Positions 33,296 to 35,274 of a stretch of DNA of 35,274 nucleotides are shown piece after piece (position 1 is the first letter of the stretch; the number at the start of each line of letters is the position of its first letter). Made by a program: the position numbers and the translations under genes. The notes under the pieces are model-generated. The model saw nothing but the letters and a program-made list of their open reading frames with translations, did not search any database and was not told the origin of the DNA. Source of the stretch: Terriglobia bacterium (GTDB lineage: Bacteria > Acidobacteriota > Terriglobia > Bryobacterales > Bryobacteraceae); assembly GCA_025358575.1 (NCBI GenBank), contig JANYJA010000086.1:1-35274 (forward strand). Direction: 5' to 3'.

Positions 33296-35274
33296 GTGTT
33301 TTTTAGCAAGAAGGTCGATTCCAAGCCAGACTTGGACGCCGTTCATCGCGCCTTGGCGGACCTTCCGACTTATTCCCAGCAAGATCTGAACGGAAAAGTT
33401 CATGCCCTGCGGGCCAAGCCAGTATTGACCGAATCCATCGGTGTGGCCTGCGAAGCGGCGCGCCGGGCGCTCGGTTTTGAGCTTTTTGACGAACAGATTC
33501 TGGGCGCACTTGCGCTGGCACAAGGCTACATTGTCGAAATGCAAACCGGAGAAGGCAAGACGCTGGCGGCTGTTCCCACAGTCTTTTGGAATGCCCTCGC
33601 CGGTCGCGTCCATGTTCTGACCGCGAATGAATACCTGGCGCGCCGCGATGCCGAATGGATGGGTCCTGCCTACCGCCTTCTCGGTCTGAGCGTCGCATCC
33701 ATCTCGCAGAGCAGCACGGCGGCGGAACGGCGTGCCGCTTATGCGAGCGACGTCCTGTATGCCAGTCCCAACGAAGTCGGGTTTGATTTTCTGCGCGACC
33801 AACTGGCGCTTGACCGTTCGGATCTGGTTCAGCAGCGCGCGACAAGCGTCATCATTGACGAGGTGGATTCCATTCTGCTGGATGAAGCCCGCATTCCTTT
33901 GGTGATTGCAGGCGCGGAATCCGAGGCAGAGCCGGTCGCGTTGCGCGCGGATCGAATGGCTCGCCAGTTGCGCCACGGGCTCCACTTCGGGTGCACACGC
34001 GACGTTCGGTTGACTGACCGCGGCATCGCCGAGATCGAGCGTTCGCTCAATTGCGGCAATCTTTACGACCCCGAAAACTTTGCGCTCTACACCGCGATTA
34101 TTCACGCGCTGCACGCGCACCATCTGCTGCGGCGAGATGTAGATTATCTGGTCCGTGCGGATCGCATCGAGCTGGTGGATGAGTTCAAGGGCCGCGTAGA
34201 ACGCCAACGCCGTTGGCCGGCGGGATTGCAAACTGCCCTCGAGGCAAAAGAAGGCATTCGCTTGCAGTCGCAAGGGCGCATTCTCGGCAGCATCACTCTG
34301 CAGAACTTGATCCGGCAGTATCCAAAAGTAGCCGGGATGACCGGCACCGCCGAAACGCAACGTCAAGAGTTCCGCGAGGTTTACGGTCTGGAGGTGAAAG
34401 TAATTCCGACGCATCGCCCGATGATTCGCATCGATTACGCCGATAAAGTCTTTCCGAAGCGCGTTTCGAAGGAGCGGGCGGTGCTTGAAGAGATCATCGC
34501 CGCGCATGCGACGGGGCGGCCGGTGCTGGTGGGCACGGCAAGCGTTGACGAATCGGAGCGTCTTAGCGCGATGCTCGCCACCACCGGCGTGCCCCATCGC
34601 ACTTTGAACGCGCGCAACGATGCCGAAGAGGCGGCGATCATCGCGCAAGCCGGCGAGCTTGGAGCTGTCACCATCTCGACCAACATGGCTGGTCGCGGCA
34701 CCGACATCAAGTTGGGTGGCGAAGCAGTGGTGAGCTTGGGCGGCCTCTATGTGATCGGGACTAACAAGCATGAGAGCCGGCGGATCGACAATCAACTGCG
34801 CGGCCGCGCGGGGCGGCAAGGCGATCCGGGATCCTCTCGCTATTTCGTCAGCCTGCAAGACGATCTGATGACGCGCTATGAATTGCCCGAGACCGCGGGC
34901 AGCGATCTGGATCATGTGCAGCGCATCATTGAAGGTCAGAATCTTGAAATCCGGCACACACTGGCGAAGTACGAGAGCGTGATGGAGCAGCATCGCGAGG
35001 CGTTCACGGCCCGCCGACACGAGATTCTGATGGATGGCGATATCGACGAGCGCCGCCGACGGATCACGTTGCTCAAAATGGACGACCTCTGGTCGGACTA
35101 CCTGGCGTCAATGGCCGAACTCCGCGGCGGCATTCACTGGATTTCGTGGACGGGCAAAGACCCGCTGCACACATTCCTCACTGAAGCCGTGGATCGCTAT
35201 GAGGAAATGGAAGATCTGCTGGAGACGGAGATTGAAGAGGCGGTGGCGTCCGACGACCCCGGGGATAATTTGGA
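33296..35274 (+). CDS. SecA-family ATPase, compact paralogue (partial, 3' end outside window)
   Basis: The first 659 codons of a SecA-like translocase ATPase run to the window edge. A stop at 33278-33280 and the GTG at 33296 fix the start closely. NBD1 has QTGEGKT (83-89) and DEVD (188-191). The crosslinking domain, the DYLVRADRIELVDE strand, MTGTAE, and the NBD2 motifs STNMAGRGTDIKLGG and QLRGRAGRQGDPGSS are intact. After RITLLKMDDLWSDYLASMAEL only a short scaffold is present, so the helical wing region of about 100 residues found in normal SecA seems missing. This is probably an accessory SecA paralogue rather than the housekeeping one. The C-terminal Zn tail lies outside the window. Confidence 0.85.
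   Translation, partial: MFFSKKVDSKPDLDAVHRALADLPTYSQQDLNGKVHALRAKPVLTESIGVACEAARRALGFELFDEQILGALALAQGYIVEMQTGEGKTLAAVPTVFWNALAGRVHVLTANEYLARRDAEWMGPAYRLLGLSVASISQSSTAAERRAAYASDVLYASPNEVGFDFLRDQLALDRSDLVQQRATSVIIDEVDSILLDEARIPLVIAGAESEAEPVALRADRMARQLRHGLHFGCTRDVRLTDRGIAEIERSLNCGNLYDPENFALYTAIIHALHAHHLLRRDVDYLVRADRIELVDEFKGRVERQRRWPAGLQTALEAKEGIRLQSQGRILGSITLQNLIRQYPKVAGMTGTAETQRQEFREVYGLEVKVIPTHRPMIRIDYADKVFPKRVSKERAVLEEIIAAHATGRPVLVGTASVDESERLSAMLATTGVPHRTLNARNDAEEAAIIAQAGELGAVTISTNMAGRGTDIKLGGEAVVSLGGLYVIGTNKHESRRIDNQLRGRAGRQGDPGSSRYFVSLQDDLMTRYELPETAGSDLDHVQRIIEGQNLEIRHTLAKYESVMEQHREAFTARRHEILMDGDIDERRRRITLLKMDDLWSDYLASMAELRGGIHWISWTGKDPLHTFLTEAVDRYEEMEDLLETEIEEAVASDDPGDNL

Noticed and set aside
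33233-35020. A 595-codon minus-strand ORF opposite the SecA-like gene
   Set aside because: The plus strand encodes clear SecA motifs over the same region, and the minus-strand translation is rich in His, Gln and Arg with no recognisable domain. It is a codon-bias shadow.
1-35274. tRNA, rRNA, CRISPR arrays, insertion sequences and phage genes
   Set aside because: No cloverleaf-like sequence, repeated spacers, transposase or integrase ORF, or terminal inverted repeats were recognised by eye. A covariance-model search would be needed to exclude small RNAs.

Overview
The window is a dense, moderately GC-rich bacterial stretch with almost no intergenic space. The largest gaps are about 120 and 190 bp, so no stretch over 300 bp lacks a gene. 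An Oar-like TonB-dependent receptor with an N-terminal carboxypeptidase-regulatory domain, DUF1080 and DUF885 proteins, an MdtB/MuxB-like RND pump, nadB and a compact SecA paralogue together suggest Acidobacteriota, probably the Solibacteres/Bryobacterales side. That placement is inference; there is no rRNA or other phylogenetic marker here.

Layout. (1) 1-4942: the tail of an RND adaptor, the RND pump and a secreted DUF885 peptidase-like protein. (2) 4943-7147: a LacI-type regulator divergent from a secreted aldose 1-epimerase, with a candidate operator between them. (3) 7193-9867: a GT28/MGDG-synthase-like glycosyltransferase divergent from a PHP phosphoesterase and a PAP2 phosphatase. (4) 9864-13702: a frameshifted GNAT acetyltransferase, pgk, and the coupled trio uppS-cdsA-SRPBCC. 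(5) 13740-19139: an Rrf2 regulator divergent from a large TonB-dependent receptor, then DUF1080 and PPK2 genes. (6) 19146-19873: two overlapping small genes, both broken by indels, a HEPN-domain protein and an unrecognised protein of about 135 residues. (7) 19855-27166: a seven-gene carotenoid operon on the minus strand, crtB, crtI, an alpha/beta hydrolase, crtE (frameshifted), a family-2 glycosyltransferase, a second CrtI-like oxidoreductase and a CruF-like hydratase. (8) 27273-30411: a STAS-domain protein, a Na/Ca-exchanger-like membrane protein and nadB. (9) 30456-end: aroB, a UbiE/MenG methyltransferase, galT and a SecA-family ATPase that runs off the window.

The carotenoid operon is the clearest functional unit. 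GGPP made by CrtE would be condensed by CrtB and desaturated by CrtI. The second desaturase, the hydratase and the glycosyltransferase point to a hydroxylated, glycosylated product, and no cyclase gene is seen. Most of its junctions are 1-4 bp stop/start overlaps.

Four loci carry indel frameshifts that are repaired by adding or removing one or two bases: GNAT, the HEPN protein, its partner and crtE. Either the assembly contains indel errors or these genes are decaying. For the adjacent HEPN/partner pair, with four indels in about 730 bp, real decay is the better explanation. The most novel-looking item is that pair, a small cassette that would be worth seeking intact in relatives.
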